This document shows, one piece after another, positions 1 to 5,446 of a stretch of 5,446 bases of DNA. The position numbers and the translations under genes were made by a program. The notes below the pieces were generated by a model. That model ran no database searches, was not told the DNA's origin, and worked only from the letters and a program-made list of their open reading frames with translations. The stretch covers positions 1-5,446 of the forward strand of contig DETO01000116.1 in NCBI GenBank assembly GCA_002362135.1. The letters are read 5' to 3'. How positions within the stretch are numbered: the first letter of the stretch is position 1; every line of letters starts with the position of its first letter. Origin of the DNA: Ruminococcus sp. UBA3286. Its GTDB lineage: Bacteria > Bacillota > Clostridia > Oscillospirales > Ruminococcaceae.

Positions 1-50
1 AACATTTTTTGTGCATTGCGACATATATTAACGATTCGCATACATAAATT

Positions 51-79
51 ATTGTATCATTCCTATCTATAGTTGTCAA
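51..79 (-). promoter_or_regulatory. Leftward sigma-A promoter for a gene beyond the left edge
   Basis: On the minus strand, TTGACA (79-74) is followed by a 17-base spacer and TACAAT (56-51). The spacer ends in TGA, so the -10 element is also of the extended TGn type. Transcription would start near position 44 and run out of the window. The -35 is a perfect consensus and the -10 has one mismatch. This implies a gene transcribed divergently from the NYN gene, but no coding start for it lies inside the window. Confidence 0.7.
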
Positions 80-101
80 TAAATATTTTTTGAATTATTT
101 G

Positions 102-185
102 ACTGCAAAAAAGGATTGGTGAATTAAATGAGGCAGTTTTTACAATAACCGCAAAATTCGACTTCCGGCAGTAAATTTTCACCAA
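102..185. repeat. Short repeats between the two divergent promoters
   Basis: This AT-rich stretch has no credible gene. It holds an 8-bp inverted repeat (TTGGTGAA at 116-123 and TTCACCAA at 178-185), a direct repeat GGCAGT at 132-137 and 167-172 (35 bases apart), and an inverted copy ACTGC at 102-106. The placement between leftward and rightward promoters would suit a regulator binding site, but such short repeats arise by chance in AT-rich DNA, so this is only a description. Confidence 0.3.
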
Positions 186-193
186 ATTTACAC

Positions 194-222
194 TTGCATT
201 TTTTTAAGAATCATGTTATAAT
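194..222 (+). promoter_or_regulatory. Extended -10 promoter of the NYN gene
   Basis: TTGCAT (194-199), a 17-base spacer and a perfect TATAAT (217-222) preceded by TGT (214-216) make a strong sigma-A promoter with an extended -10 element. The predicted start is near G229-G231, giving a leader of about 118 bases before the ATG at 348. No other good promoter was seen between here and the gene. Confidence 0.75.
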
Positions 223-225
223 TTA

Positions 226-301
226 TTATGGGTAATTTCAAAAACACTTTCCAGAAAAGGGAATATAGTTACCCATAAGCGTTATCGATTTTGATGACGC
301 T
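226..301 (+). promoter_or_regulatory. Structured 5' leader with two adjacent hairpins
   Basis: Hairpin 1 is a perfect 10-bp inverted repeat (TTATGGGTAA at 226-235, TTACCCATAA at 269-278). If transcription starts near 230, about six of these pairs would form at the very 5' end of the mRNA. Hairpin 2 starts where hairpin 1 ends: AGCGTTATC (278-286) pairs with GATGACGCT (293-301) in nine pairs, one of them G-U, around a 6-base loop. No run of T follows, so it is not an evident terminator or attenuator. GTTATC at 281-286 can instead pair with GATAAC at 340-345, between the ribosome site and the start codon. I do not recognise a known riboswitch class. The hairpins are seen; a regulatory role is inference. 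Confidence 0.5.
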
Positions 302-347
302 GTATTTAATTATATCTTATACTAATTTATTCAAGGAGTGATAACTT

Positions 348-1676
348 ATGAGAACGGATACTAAAGAGTTAGTAACCACAATCGCCTATATGATAGGCAT
401 ACGAAAAAACATTCTTGAACAGTGCTATGACGAGGAATGTCACGATCTGCTCGTTTCTCTTTATGAAAATCAGCATGCATCGATAATAAGATATTTAAAT
501 AAGCTTCGCACCACACTGATGCAGAAATTCAGAAAAACAGACGATGAAATGCGCTATAATTTAAAAAACCTTAACAAAATAGATTACTATGATCAGGATA
601 ATATAAAACAGCTTGAAAAATGGGGAATACCGATAATTAAAAGCAATTACCGCTCCGAAAAATATATGCAGGATTTTAATCGTCTTATTAATGAAAATAT
701 CGATAAATGCGCCGATCTTTTTCCCGATTGGATAAACTGGAATTACATAAAAGATCTTTTTGTCATTCCGCAATATAAAAAGCCGAATGTTGTCAAGCGC
801 GAATTTGAAAAATACATGAGCAAAATAGACTGCTATCCTTTTCAGATGTATATTCATTGGATTCCCGATGATTACGGCAGTATTTTATATACGGACGGCA
901 AATTCTTAGGCATTATATACAAACAGCATAACGATGTGTTTACCGATTACACCAAATATAAAGACGCTCACAGCGAAACCAAAAATAATATTTACAATTT
1001 TATCGAAAAAAGTTTCCGCGTGGCAATTGCAGTAGACTGCGAAAATTCCGATGTTTACAAGCTTTACAGCGTGCTGAAAAATCTGAATCAGGACGAACTT
1101 GAGAAAATCGAAAAAATCGTGCTTTACGACGATTATCATACAAACTGCGGTTGGGATTGGCTCGGAAAATTTACGCATATTCCGGTTGAACACGTAGAAG
1201 TGGAAAGAGTTACCGATCAGAAATCCCTCGTTGACATTAAAATGACGGCGGGCGTTTGCAGAGATTATTTCGAAAACAACATAACCTCTTTCATCATAGT
1301 ATCGAGCGATTCCGATTTCTGGGGTCTTATTTCATCGCTGCCAAACGCAGATTTTCTCGTTATGTACGAATATGCGAAATGCGGTCAGGCAATCAAAAAG
1401 GCTCTTTCGGAGCGCGATATTTACTACTGTTCCATTGACGATTTCTGTTCGGGCAATATCGAGGAACTGAAAAAAGCGGTTCTGTTCGATACGCTGGAAA
1501 AATACCTGCCCGATATTTTATACGTCAACGGCAAAGAACTGGTTCAGCATATTTATACGGAAACGCGCATAACCGCAAGCGAAAAGGAAATGGAGAATTT
1601 TTACAACCGATACGTGAAGACACTCCGCCTGAAAGCCGATCTTGACGGTAATTTCACAATTGAGATAAGCAAATAA
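348..1676 (+). CDS. NYN-domain (PIN-like) putative ribonuclease
   Basis: A 442-residue, probably cytoplasmic protein with no signal peptide or membrane segment. The NYN domain (LabA/PF01936-like, PIN fold) spans about residues 222-368. A beta strand ends in VDCEN (D230, E232, N233), D296 lies in KSLVDIKM, and a later strand ends in VSSDSDF (D321, D323). These acidic residues match the metal-binding pocket of NYN/PIN nucleases, so it should be catalytically competent, probably on RNA; substrate unknown. Residues 1-220 are mixed helix and strand, rich in Lys, Tyr, Asn and aromatics, and match nothing I recognise. Residues 370-442 form a small possibly alpha/beta tail. The ATG at 348 has AGGAG at 334-338, 9 bases upstream. 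It is a single gene with its own promoter and structured leader, convergent with the efflux operon and separated from it by a terminator, so a shared function is not implied. Confident in the domain, not in the role. Confidence 0.88.
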   Translation: MRTDTKELVTTIAYMIGIRKNILEQCYDEECHDLLVSLYENQHASIIRYLNKLRTTLMQKFRKTDDEMRYNLKNLNKIDYYDQDNIKQLEKWGIPIIKSNYRSEKYMQDFNRLINENIDKCADLFPDWINWNYIKDLFVIPQYKKPNVVKREFEKYMSKIDCYPFQMYIHWIPDDYGSILYTDGKFLGIIYKQHNDVFTDYTKYKDAHSETKNNIYNFIEKSFRVAIAVDCENSDVYKLYSVLKNLNQDELEKIEKIVLYDDYHTNCGWDWLGKFTHIPVEHVEVERVTDQKSLVDIKMTAGVCRDYFENNITSFIIVSSDSDFWGLISSLPNADFLVMYEYAKCGQAIKKALSERDIYYCSIDDFCSGNIEELKKAVLFDTLEKYLPDILYVNGKELVQHIYTETRITASEKEMENFYNRYVKTLRLKADLDGNFTIEISK

Positions 1677-1680
1677 AAAT

Positions 1681-1713
1681 AATCGCGCCGTACGCATTTT
1701 GTACGGCGCGATT
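1681..1713. terminator. Bidirectional intrinsic terminator between convergent genes
   Basis: A perfect 13-bp inverted repeat (arms 1681-1693 and 1701-1713, GC-rich core CGCGCCGTAC) surrounds a 7-base loop. On the plus strand it is followed by TGTTGTT, and on the minus strand by ATTTTTATTT, so it can end transcripts from both sides. It begins 4 bases after the NYN stop codon and ends 5 bases before the permease stop codon. The minus-strand U tract is better, so termination of the efflux operon is likely the more efficient. Confidence 0.9.
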
Positions 1714-1718
1714 TGTTG

Positions 1719-3023
1719 TTAATCGTATCTCAGAGCGTCTATAGGATTCATTTTAGCGGCTTTATTTGCGGGATAATATCCGAAGAAAACGCCTATCATC
1801 ATAGAGAAGATGACCGATATCACAATAGCGATGACCGACGGACTTACGGTTATCGTGAGAACTTCAGCAATATCCTGATTCGCGTATCTGATTATCAATT
1901 CGGCAGCGAATTTCACGATAAATCCGTTTATCACGCCGATGATGATTCCGATAACTCCGCCCGTAAGACAGATAATTATCGATTCCACAACAAATTGCAG
2001 GCGGATATTGGAATTCTTTGCGCCGAGAGCCTTGCGGATTCCGATTTCTTTAGTGCGCTCCGTAACGCTTACCAGCATGATATTCATAACGCCGACGCCG
2101 CCGACAAGCAACGAGATCATGGCGATTATCGCTATAACAGTCGTTACCACAAGCAGAACGGTATCGATTATCTTGAAATCGTCATGCGGATCGTAATACT
2201 CAAGTCTCCAATATTTGTTCTGGCTGTATAATTCGTCGAAATAATCGCGTAAAATATCTGCGCTTTCGTCGAAATCATAGCCGGGCTTTATCATCATTTG
2301 CGCCCAGTAATTCTCGCTTGCAGGCGCTCCCTTAAGATTCATTGCCGTATCATAGGGGATATACACGGGCGTAACTTTTTCAATTTCCGGAGTATTCGGC
2401 TCGAACTTGCCCTGCATCGTCATTGAATAATGATAAACGCCAACGATCGTGAATTTCTGGCTGACGCCGTCCGACATGGTGAATTCCAGAGTATGACCGA
2501 TAGGATTTTCATTCTTTTTAAAATACTGACCGACAAAAATATCGGAAACAAGAGCGGTACGTTTCATACCGAGGCAGTCCGTCTGCGTAATATTTCTTCC
2601 GCGCAAGATCTTCAAAGAAGCATAATCAAGAAAACCGTCGGAAACTCCGTTAAAACTATTTTTGATAGTTTCGTTGTTTTCGTTGATTATCTCGCTTTCG
2701 CCGAATTCTTCGTTAAGAACTACAGCGAATCTGTCAGGGTATTCTTCAACCAAACCGTACATCTGTTCAGCTTTGAGCGCGTCGTCTGAAGTAAGATAAA
2801 CGTTTTCTTCTTCATAGTCCTTCTGCGTTATGTACATTTCAATGTAATTCATGCCCATTTTATCGAATGAAGATTTCAGCGTTTTTTGCAGCGAAGAACC
2901 AAGCGTCGTTATCGTAATTACCGCGCTGACGCCGATTATAATACCAAGCATCGTCAGAAGCGCGCGGAGTTTATTGGCGATAAGCGAAGAAAAAGCAAGG
3001 CGTATGCATTCAAACAGATTCAT
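1719..3023 (-). CDS. MacB-type ABC transporter permease
   Basis: The membrane subunit of a type VII (MacB/FtsX fold) ABC exporter, 434 residues from the ATG at 3023. TM1 is about residues 22-42, a large extracellular MacB_PCD-like domain covers 43-285, and TM2-TM4 lie near 286-314, 346-374 and 394-416. After TM2 comes the family's cytoplasmic coupling segment, with GGVGVMNIMLVSVTERTKEI starting at residue 308 and IRKALGA ending at 335. The C-terminus carries the conserved YPANKAAKMNPIDALRY pattern. There is no fused ATPase, unlike Escherichia coli MacB; that part is the separate gene just upstream. The start at 3023 is preferred over an in-frame ATG at 3041 because GGAGG (3036-3032) sits 8 bases before it. 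The first 14 bases overlap the ATPase gene, suggesting translational coupling. It is last in the operon. It probably works as a dimer; the substrate is unknown. Confidence 0.94.
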   Translation of the reverse strand: MNLFECIRLAFSSLIANKLRALLTMLGIIIGVSAVITITTLGSSLQKTLKSSFDKMGMNYIEMYITQKDYEEENVYLTSDDALKAEQMYGLVEEYPDRFAVVLNEEFGESEIINENNETIKNSFNGVSDGFLDYASLKILRGRNITQTDCLGMKRTALVSDIFVGQYFKKNENPIGHTLEFTMSDGVSQKFTIVGVYHYSMTMQGKFEPNTPEIEKVTPVYIPYDTAMNLKGAPASENYWAQMMIKPGYDFDESADILRDYFDELYSQNKYWRLEYYDPHDDFKIIDTVLLVVTTVIAIIAMISLLVGGVGVMNIMLVSVTERTKEIGIRKALGAKNSNIRLQFVVESIIICLTGGVIGIIIGVINGFIVKFAAELIIRYANQDIAEVLTITVSPSVIAIVISVIFSMMIGVFFGYYPANKAAKMNPIDALRYD

Positions 3024-3720
3024 TTGCGCCACCTCCAACATCTGAAATTACAGAGCCGTCACTGATAGTGACGATACGCTGAGTTTCCGCGGCAAGTTCG
3101 GGGCTGTGCGTGATGAGAACTATCGTCTTGCCCTGCTCCTTATGGAGTTTGTGGAAAATATCCATGACCAGCCGTCCTGTTTTAGTATCAAGCGCGCCCG
3201 TCGGCTCGTCGGCAAGAATTATCGAGGGATCGTTCGCCATAGCCCTTGCAATTGCCACACGCTGTTTCTGACCGCCCGACAGTTCATTTGGCATATGGGT
3301 GTATCTGTCCTGCATATCGACCATTTTCAGCAGTTCCATAGCCCTGCGCGAACGCTCCTTTCCGCCAACGCCCGAGTAAAGCATCGGCAGTTCAACGTTT
3401 TTCAGCGCGCTCGTCCTCGGAATCAGATTAAACGTCTGAAATACGAAACCGATCTCCGCATTGCGTATCTTGCTGAGAGCCTTATCGGAAAGAGTAGAAA
3501 TATCCTTGCCGTTGAGGTAATATTCGCCCCCCGTGGGACGATCGAGCGCACCGATAATATTCATAAGCGTACTCTTGCCCGAACCTGACGCGCCGACTAT
3601 CGACATGAATTCCCCCTGATGAACGTCGATGGAAATGCCGTTAAGTATCTGCAATTCATTGGGCTGACCAATGTAATAACGCTTGATGATATTTTTCATT
3701 GAGATTATCGCCTTATTCAT
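3010..3720 (-). CDS. ABC transporter ATP-binding protein, MacB/LolD-like
   Basis: The cytoplasmic ATPase that powers the neighbouring permease; 236 residues from the ATG at 3720, a normal size for a stand-alone MacB/LolD-type subunit. All nucleotide-site motifs are intact: Walker A GASGSGKST (43-51), Q-loop Q95, signature LSGGQ (147-151), Walker B ILADEP (168-173) with catalytic E172, D-loop ALD (176-178), and H-loop H205. The phrases EFMSIVGASGSGKSTLMNII and DEPTGALD are typical of the LolD/MacB/FtsE branch. An ATG at 3738 is in frame, but GGAGG at 3730-3726, five bases before 3720, favours the shorter start. Its start overlaps the adaptor gene's stop by 8 bases (ATGAATAA), and its end overlaps the permease by 14, so the three proteins are probably made in coupled amounts. 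Confidence 0.95.
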   Translation of the reverse strand: MNKAIISMKNIIKRYYIGQPNELQILNGISIDVHQGEFMSIVGASGSGKSTLMNIIGALDRPTGGEYYLNGKDISTLSDKALSKIRNAEIGFVFQTFNLIPRTSALKNVELPMLYSGVGGKERSRRAMELLKMVDMQDRYTHMPNELSGGQKQRVAIARAMANDPSIILADEPTGALDTKTGRLVMDIFHKLHKEQGKTIVLITHSPELAAETQRIVTISDGSVISDVGGGANESV

Positions 3721-5167
3721 CGAAGCCTCCAAATTCAAAGTTGTATTGCAGACCGTCGCTGACGGAATTCGGATTCAGAATTATATTATCTCCCTCGCTC
3801 ACTTCCGACGAAACTATTTCCGACAGATAGTCCGATTCCATGCCTGCTTCCACAACGGCTTCTTCAGCCACAAATGTTCCGTCGTCCTGCGGGCGCGAAA
3901 TATACACGATCTTCTTTCCGTCCTCTTTTTCAACTATAGAATCATAGGGAACTGCGAGAACGTTTTCCTTTTCTTCGAGAATTATCTGAACGCTCGCTTT
4001 CATGCCGATAAACAGATTTTCGCGAGAGCCGTCAACAGTGATTTCCGCGGTATAGCTTCCGCCTGTCTGAGAGTAAGAATCGTCGGAACTCTCCTGAAAG
4101 ATCTTTACGACCTTTGTAACTTCGCCGTCGAATTCCTCATCGCCCGTAGCGGAAGTCTTGACAACAGCTTTCATACCGTCGTTTATGCGAAGAATATCGG
4201 ATTCGCGTATATCCGCCGTTATCACCAGAGAAGAATCGTCCACTATCGTCATAATAGCTTCGGAGGAGGGGATAGAGCCTTCCGCGGCGTTCAGAGAAGT
4301 AACCATGCCGTCGATCGGCGCTTTAACCGTGCATTCCTCTATCTGCTCGGCAAGCTTGTTAAGCTGCTTCTGCGAAGTATTATCAGCGTTGAACTTCTCG
4401 GCGTCGATAACGTCCTGCATATTCTGAACGGCTGAATCTGCACTTCTTTTTGCGGAATCATAGGCGTCCTTTGCGGACTGTATCGCGATTTCGCAGGAAT
4501 CGAGCTGATCTGCGAGAGACGTCATTTCGGATTCGGCGCTCTGAAATTCGGAAACGGCTTCCTGATAAAGTTCTCCGAGCGATTCTGCGGATTCCTCATC
4601 GGCATATTGAAGCTGATTATACAATTCGTCTTTGCGCGCAGCAGCGGCGTTGTACTTTTCAACCATAGCGTTGTAACGGGAGGAAGCCTTATCGCGCGCG
4701 GCTATCGCCTCATCAATGGCGCGCTGAGCCTGAGCGAGTGAAGTTTCCCTGTCAGTCTTGGCTTCATTGAGATTTCGCACGTTGATCGTATGGGTTTTCT
4801 TGCTCATTTCCTCCGCATTATCAACTTCCTGCTTGAGGGCGTCGTATTCGTCCTGAAGTGAAGAACTGTCGAAAATGCAGAGAACGTCGCCTTTTTTAAC
4901 GTAATCTCCCGGCGAAACAAGCAGCGATTCGATCTTTGAAGCTGCCGAACTCGTGACTTTCACGGTATTTACACCGTTTATAGTACCCGAAACGTTGATA
5001 CCGCGAATGAGATCGGTCATTTCAGCAGGCGAGACTTCAACTCCCATTCCTTTATCGTTTACGGACGAAAATATCTTGCTGACTGCGCAGCCTGCCGCAC
5101 CTACAATAATAAGAGCGGCAACTCCTCCGGCAGCGATTCCGACCGCAAGTTTTTTAGCTTTTGCCAT
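3713..5167 (-). CDS. MacA/HlyD-family membrane-fusion (adaptor) protein
   Basis: The extracytoplasmic adaptor of the exporter, 484 residues, first gene of the operon. A short basic start is followed by one membrane segment (about 8-26), so it is anchored in the membrane; C27 follows GAAG, a poor lipobox, so lipidation is doubtful. Then come the first half of a lipoyl-like domain (70-100, with SPGDYVKKGDVL), a long coiled-coil hairpin (about 104-276, rich in Ala, Glu, Asp, Gln, Ser), the second lipoyl half (279-310, CTVKAPIDGMVTSLNAAEGS), a beta-barrel (about 313-397) and a membrane-proximal domain (about 403-470). The hairpin is much longer than in E. coli MacA. The ATG at 5167 has AAAGGGG ending 11 bases upstream, a slightly long spacing; a later start would lose the membrane anchor. 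Similar adaptor-ATPase-permease sets in Gram-positive bacteria, such as Spr0693-0695 of pneumococcus, export antibiotics or peptides; the cargo here is unknown. Confidence 0.93.
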   Translation of the reverse strand: MAKAKKLAVGIAAGGVAALIIVGAAGCAVSKIFSSVNDKGMGVEVSPAEMTDLIRGINVSGTINGVNTVKVTSSAASKIESLLVSPGDYVKKGDVLCIFDSSSLQDEYDALKQEVDNAEEMSKKTHTINVRNLNEAKTDRETSLAQAQRAIDEAIAARDKASSRYNAMVEKYNAAAARKDELYNQLQYADEESAESLGELYQEAVSEFQSAESEMTSLADQLDSCEIAIQSAKDAYDSAKRSADSAVQNMQDVIDAEKFNADNTSQKQLNKLAEQIEECTVKAPIDGMVTSLNAAEGSIPSSEAIMTIVDDSSLVITADIRESDILRINDGMKAVVKTSATGDEEFDGEVTKVVKIFQESSDDSYSQTGGSYTAEITVDGSRENLFIGMKASVQIILEEKENVLAVPYDSIVEKEDGKKIVYISRPQDDGTFVAEEAVVEAGMESDYLSEIVSSEVSEGDNIILNPNSVSDGLQYNFEFGGFDE

Positions 5168-5231
5168 AAAATTATGATCCCCTTTCTGTCATTTGCGTAC
5201 TATGATAAATAATACACTTGTTACAGTTTAT

Positions 5232-5260
5232 ATAATATCACATTGCAGTTGATTTGTCAA
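5232..5260 (-). promoter_or_regulatory. Proximal promoter (P2) of the efflux operon
   Basis: On the minus strand, TTGACA (5260-5255), a 17-base spacer ending in TGA, and TATTAT (5237-5232) form a sigma-A promoter with an extended -10 element. The predicted start is near 5225, leaving a leader of about 58 bases before the adaptor ATG. The -35 is perfect and the -10 has one mismatch. Confidence 0.75.
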
Positions 5261-5272
5261 GTCTTTTTTCCA

Positions 5273-5328
5273 GATCTGTAATAGATATTAGAACAAGTTC
5301 TTATTTTTCAACAAATCTATTATAGATC
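5273..5328. repeat. Paired dyads upstream of P2, candidate regulator sites
   Basis: Two copies of a 13-bp dyad occur: ATCTATTATAGAT (5315-5327, arms ATCTA/TAGAT perfect) and ATCTGTAATAGAT (5274-5286, one arm mismatch). Their centres, 5321 and 5280, are 41 bp apart, about four helical turns, so a protein could bind both on one face. The two copies also make a 14-base inverted repeat (5273-5286 with 5315-5328, 13 of 14 matching), enclosing a smaller one (AGAAC 5290-5294, GTTCT 5297-5301). AGATCTGTAAT (5272-5282) recurs directly as AGATCCGTAAT (5324-5334). Relative to P2 the centres lie near -55 and -96, where an activator would sit; relative to P1 they are downstream. Confidence 0.5.
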
Positions 5329-5385
5329 CGTAATCTTACATAAAAGTTACAAATTACTGGGTATCTTGCAATATCATCGAGTCTA

Positions 5386-5414
5386 ATTATAAGCTTATGT
5401 GAAATAATTGTCAA
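5386..5414 (-). promoter_or_regulatory. Distal consensus promoter (P1) pointing at the efflux operon
   Basis: On the minus strand, TTGACA (5414-5409), a 17-base spacer and TATAAT (5391-5386) match the sigma-A consensus at all twelve positions. There is no TG before the -10. The start would be near 5379, giving a leader of about 212 bases that runs through the paired dyads and P2 before reaching the adaptor gene. No coding sequence with a ribosome site lies between P1 and the adaptor, so the operon is its likely target. Confidence 0.7.
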
Positions 5415-5431
5415 TAGGGGAGACGGCTTTT

Positions 5432-5444
5432 TAAGAAATTCTTA
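5432..5444. repeat. 13-bp palindrome upstream of P1
   Basis: TAAGAAATTCTTA is a perfect palindrome around one central base, located about 18 bases upstream of the P1 -35 element. It could be an operator, but a palindrome of A and T this short can be chance, and the window ends two bases later. Confidence 0.25.
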
Positions 5445-5446
5445 TA

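Noticed and set aside
278..320. Hairpin 2 as a transcription attenuator
   Set aside because: The sequence after it (GTATTTAATTATATC) is AT-rich but has no continuous run of T, and the stem is modest.
561..1193. Two open frames on the minus strand (561-857 and 906-1193) with Phe/Ile-rich, membrane-like products
   Set aside because: They are antisense to the NYN gene. Phe/Ile-rich shadows are expected opposite Lys/Asn/Asp-rich coding sequence, and no promoter or ribosome site supports them.
1713..2231. A 172-codon open frame on the plus strand opposite the permease gene
   Set aside because: Its product is rich in His, Asp, Arg and Tyr with no recognisable domain; it starts inside the terminator and lies wholly antisense to a clear MacB-type gene.
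3021..3041. Upstream in-frame ATG at 3041 as the permease start
   Set aside because: The GGAGG at 3036-3032 lies downstream of it and is correctly spaced for the ATG at 3023.
3718..3738. Upstream in-frame ATG at 3738 as the ATPase start
   Set aside because: The GGAGG at 3730-3726 fits the ATG at 3720, and the family's conserved region begins only after it.
3683..4435. A 250-codon open frame on the plus strand opposite the adaptor and ATPase genes
   Set aside because: It has no domain, no ribosome site and an unnatural composition, and it mirrors the well-supported adaptor coding sequence.
348..5167. The NYN gene and efflux operon as one defence or toxin-export system
   Set aside because: The genes are convergent, have separate promoters and are split by a strong terminator. 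Nothing in the sequence links them functionally.
5273..5328. The inverted repeat as an intrinsic terminator
   Set aside because: Neither strand has a T tract directly after the stem; the minus strand continues with TGGAAAAAAG, and the arms are AT-rich.

Overview
The window looks like chromosomal DNA from a low-to-moderate GC Firmicute, most likely a clostridial or ruminococcal anaerobe. This rests on strong Shine-Dalgarno sites (AAGGAG, GGAGG), near-consensus sigma-A promoters with AT-rich spacers, and a three-gene efflux set of the Gram-positive MacAB-like kind with no outer-membrane partner. The taxonomic call is inference; there is no rRNA or marker gene here.

Left to right: positions 1-347 are non-coding. 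They hold a leftward promoter (51-79) for a gene outside the window, a stretch with short repeats (102-185), a rightward extended -10 promoter (194-222), and a leader with two adjacent hairpins (226-301). The leader feeds a 442-residue protein (348-1676, +) with a complete set of NYN/PIN-like nuclease acidic residues behind an unrecognised N-terminal half of about 220 residues. A perfect 13-bp stem (1681-1713) fills most of the 42-base gap to the convergent operon and looks like a bidirectional terminator.

The rest is one leftward operon, in transcription order: a membrane-fusion/adaptor protein (3713-5167), an ABC ATPase (3010-3720) and a MacB-type permease (1719-3023). The genes overlap by 8 and 14 bases, each with a good ribosome site inside the preceding gene. 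Together they should form a tripartite-like ABC exporter or mechanotransmission machine: the ATPase drives the permease, and the adaptor extends outward from the membrane. The substrate cannot be read from the sequence.

Upstream (5168-5446) are two tandem leftward promoters, each TTGACA with a 17-base spacer. Between them lie two copies of a 13-bp dyad whose centres are 41 bp apart, a good candidate for a regulator's binding region. No mobile element, CRISPR array, tRNA or rRNA was seen. The parts that stand out are the NYN protein with its structured leader, the unusually long adaptor hairpin, and the paired dyads in the efflux promoter region.
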